Below are positions 63,218 to 64,000 of a stretch of 64,000 nucleotides of DNA, in pieces. The DNA lies in contig NZ_WBOF01000001.1 in NCBI RefSeq assembly GCF_009569385.1, positions 3,420,001 through 3,484,000 on the forward strand. The letters run 5' to 3'. The notes under the pieces are model-generated. The model did not search any database, was not told the DNA's origin, and saw only the letters and a program-made list of their open reading frames with translations. Made by a program: the position numbers and the translations under genes. This stretch comes from Streptomyces kaniharaensis (lineage in GTDB: Bacteria > Actinomycetota > Actinomycetes > Streptomycetales > Streptomycetaceae). Each line of letters begins with the position of its first letter. The first letter of the stretch is position 1.

Positions 63218-63721
63218 GTGCCGGGTGACGTCAAACGAGGCGAGCGAGACAGGTACGACGACCCCGTTGTGCCGGTGGAGAAGCCCAACGTTCCCGATCT
63301 GGTGTCTGCCTTCGGCAAGCAGGACGTCAAGGTGGAGCTCGAAACGCTCACGGCGTTTGCGAAGAAGGTCGAGGCGCTGCTGCAGACGATGGACGGTTCG
63401 GCGGCCTCGGCCAGCAAGCTCCAGGCGCAGACGCTGTCAGGGGCGACTCTGATCAGCGGCGACAAGAGCGGCGAGGTTGTGGAGGCTGCCGCCCTGACAG
63501 CCGCATACGACAAGGTTCACACCAAGCTCGTCAAGCTCCACTCGGACCTCGTCTCCCAGGTCGACGCGATGAAGCTTGCAGTCGGGAAGACAGCCGGCAG
63601 CTATGCGGGCAACGAGGAAGCGACAGCTGCCGCGCACAAGGCTGTGGGAACGAACTTGGGCTCCGCCACTAAGGCGACCGGGGCGAACAGGCCTGCGTCC
63701 GATGTCGGCCAGAGCCTGTAA
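63218..63721 (+). CDS. Putative type VII secretion substrate with YxxxE motif
   Basis: This 167-residue protein has a charged head (VKRGERDRYDDPVVPVEKPNVPD), then two long amphipathic helices (LETLTAFAKKVEALLQTM and AAYDKVHTKLVKLHSDLVSQ), ending with AGSYAGNEEATAAAHKAV. The YAGNE part fits the YxxxD/E export motif of ESX/type VII substrates. It lacks a WXG motif itself. GTG 63218 follows AGAGG. It is 42 bases upstream of a WXG-type gene, so the two are probably co-expressed and co-secreted. This role is inferred. Confidence 0.7.
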   Translation: MPGDVKRGERDRYDDPVVPVEKPNVPDLVSAFGKQDVKVELETLTAFAKKVEALLQTMDGSAASASKLQAQTLSGATLISGDKSGEVVEAAALTAAYDKVHTKLVKLHSDLVSQVDAMKLAVGKTAGSYAGNEEATAAAHKAVGTNLGSATKATGANRPASDVGQSL

Positions 63722-63763
63722 CGGTGAAGTGGGTGACAGGTTGACGGACAGGGGGAGCAGGTA

Positions 63764-64000
63764 ATGGCAGGCGGAACGAAATTCGACAGCTACGACCACG
63801 CCCAACTCAAGGCGATGGTCAGCACCACCAACGCGAGTACGGTGCTGAGCCGTGGTACTCAGCTGAGGGAGGCCGGTCAGGCCCTGAAGGACCTCAGCGA
63901 GGCACTCAAGTCGCACGTCGATAACGTCGGCTGGGAGGGACCGGCCGCCGAGAGTTTCAAGACCTGGGCGCGGAACCTCCAGAATTCGGCCGCACAGATC
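63764..64000 (+). CDS. WXG-type ESX protein, 3' end missing
   Basis: The first 79 residues are visible before the window ends; ATG 63764 has GGGGGAG 6 bases upstream. It begins MAGGTKFDSYDHAQLKAMVS and contains VDNVGWEGPAAESFKTWARN. The WEG turn between two helices is the WXG100/ESAT-6 signature. The frame remains open at base 64000, so the protein is longer than 79 residues, and it could be a plain WXG100 protein or a longer type VII effector. Confidence 0.85.
   Translation, partial: MAGGTKFDSYDHAQLKAMVSTTNASTVLSRGTQLREAGQALKDLSEALKSHVDNVGWEGPAAESFKTWARNLQNSAAQI

Overview
The window is a 64-kb piece of a very GC-rich actinobacterial chromosome, almost certainly Streptomycetaceae (Streptomyces or Kitasatospora). 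The reasons are frequent GTG starts, codons ending mostly in G or C, dense four-base gene overlaps, tRNA genes without an encoded CCA end, and family markers such as an XRE-DUF5753/DUF397 pair, FbiC, an HrdD-like sigma factor, SepX/GlpR and Pmt. It is mostly core chromosome. I see no integrase, transposase, CRISPR array or rRNA.

Layout. 1-6 kb: the end of a TPR/HEAT-like gene, a small Zn-ribbon protein, a RarD-type exporter, and a LolA-like protein with an ABC ATPase and permease in one operon. 6-13 kb: F420 biosynthesis (fbiC), an ADP-ribosylglycohydrolase, a DUF397/XRE pair, an odd intergenic stretch with tandem repeats and a long hairpin, and a GPP34 protein. 12.8-19 kb: a D,D-carboxypeptidase with a huge disordered cytoplasmic arm, a mannosyltransferase-like protein, tRNA-Arg(CCT), a nitrilase-family hydrolase and a PAP2 phosphatase. 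19-21.6 kb: an HrdD-like sigma factor behind a SigR-type promoter, two small proteins, a DnaA-box cluster, and a Ruc-like zinc-ribbon protein behind a CIRCE-like operator. 21.7-28 kb: MFS transporter, K+/H+ antiporter and penicillin acylase. 28-35 kb: 5-formyl-THF cyclo-ligase, a degenerate GGDEF protein, galU, glp/moeA, moaC, mogA, rimJ, sepX and tRNA-Ala(CGC). 35-42.9 kb: two multispanning glycosyltransferase-like proteins, a UspA protein, a VWA surface-protein pair and an ABC transporter. 43-53 kb: an FtsW/RodA and PBP pair, an amino-acid permease, a GT87-like protein, a second PBP and pmt. 53-61 kb: rsmI, a small Zn-ribbon protein, metG, tatD, rsmA, ispE and an ABC-F protein. The end holds an FUSC exporter and the beginning of a WXG/ESX (type VII secretion) locus cut by the window edge.

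How the genes fit together. Several modules build the envelope: FtsW/RodA with PBP, the second PBP, the carboxypeptidase, Pmt and other C-glycosyltransferases, GalU, IspE and SepX. The ruc-like, cyclo-ligase, galU, moeA, rimJ and sepX genes keep the order known from Mycobacterium tuberculosis (Rv0991c to Rv0996), here split by transporters and by moaC/mogA. glp, moaC and mogA form a molybdenum-cofactor operon.

The most interesting signals are four: the CIRCE plus SigR-like control region of the Ruc-like gene; two matching leader mini-ORFs ending in ERSEVGA whose stop codons overlap the next start (before mogA and before the 141-aa Zn-ribbon gene); a three-site DnaA-box cluster; and the truncated ESX-type pair at the right end.
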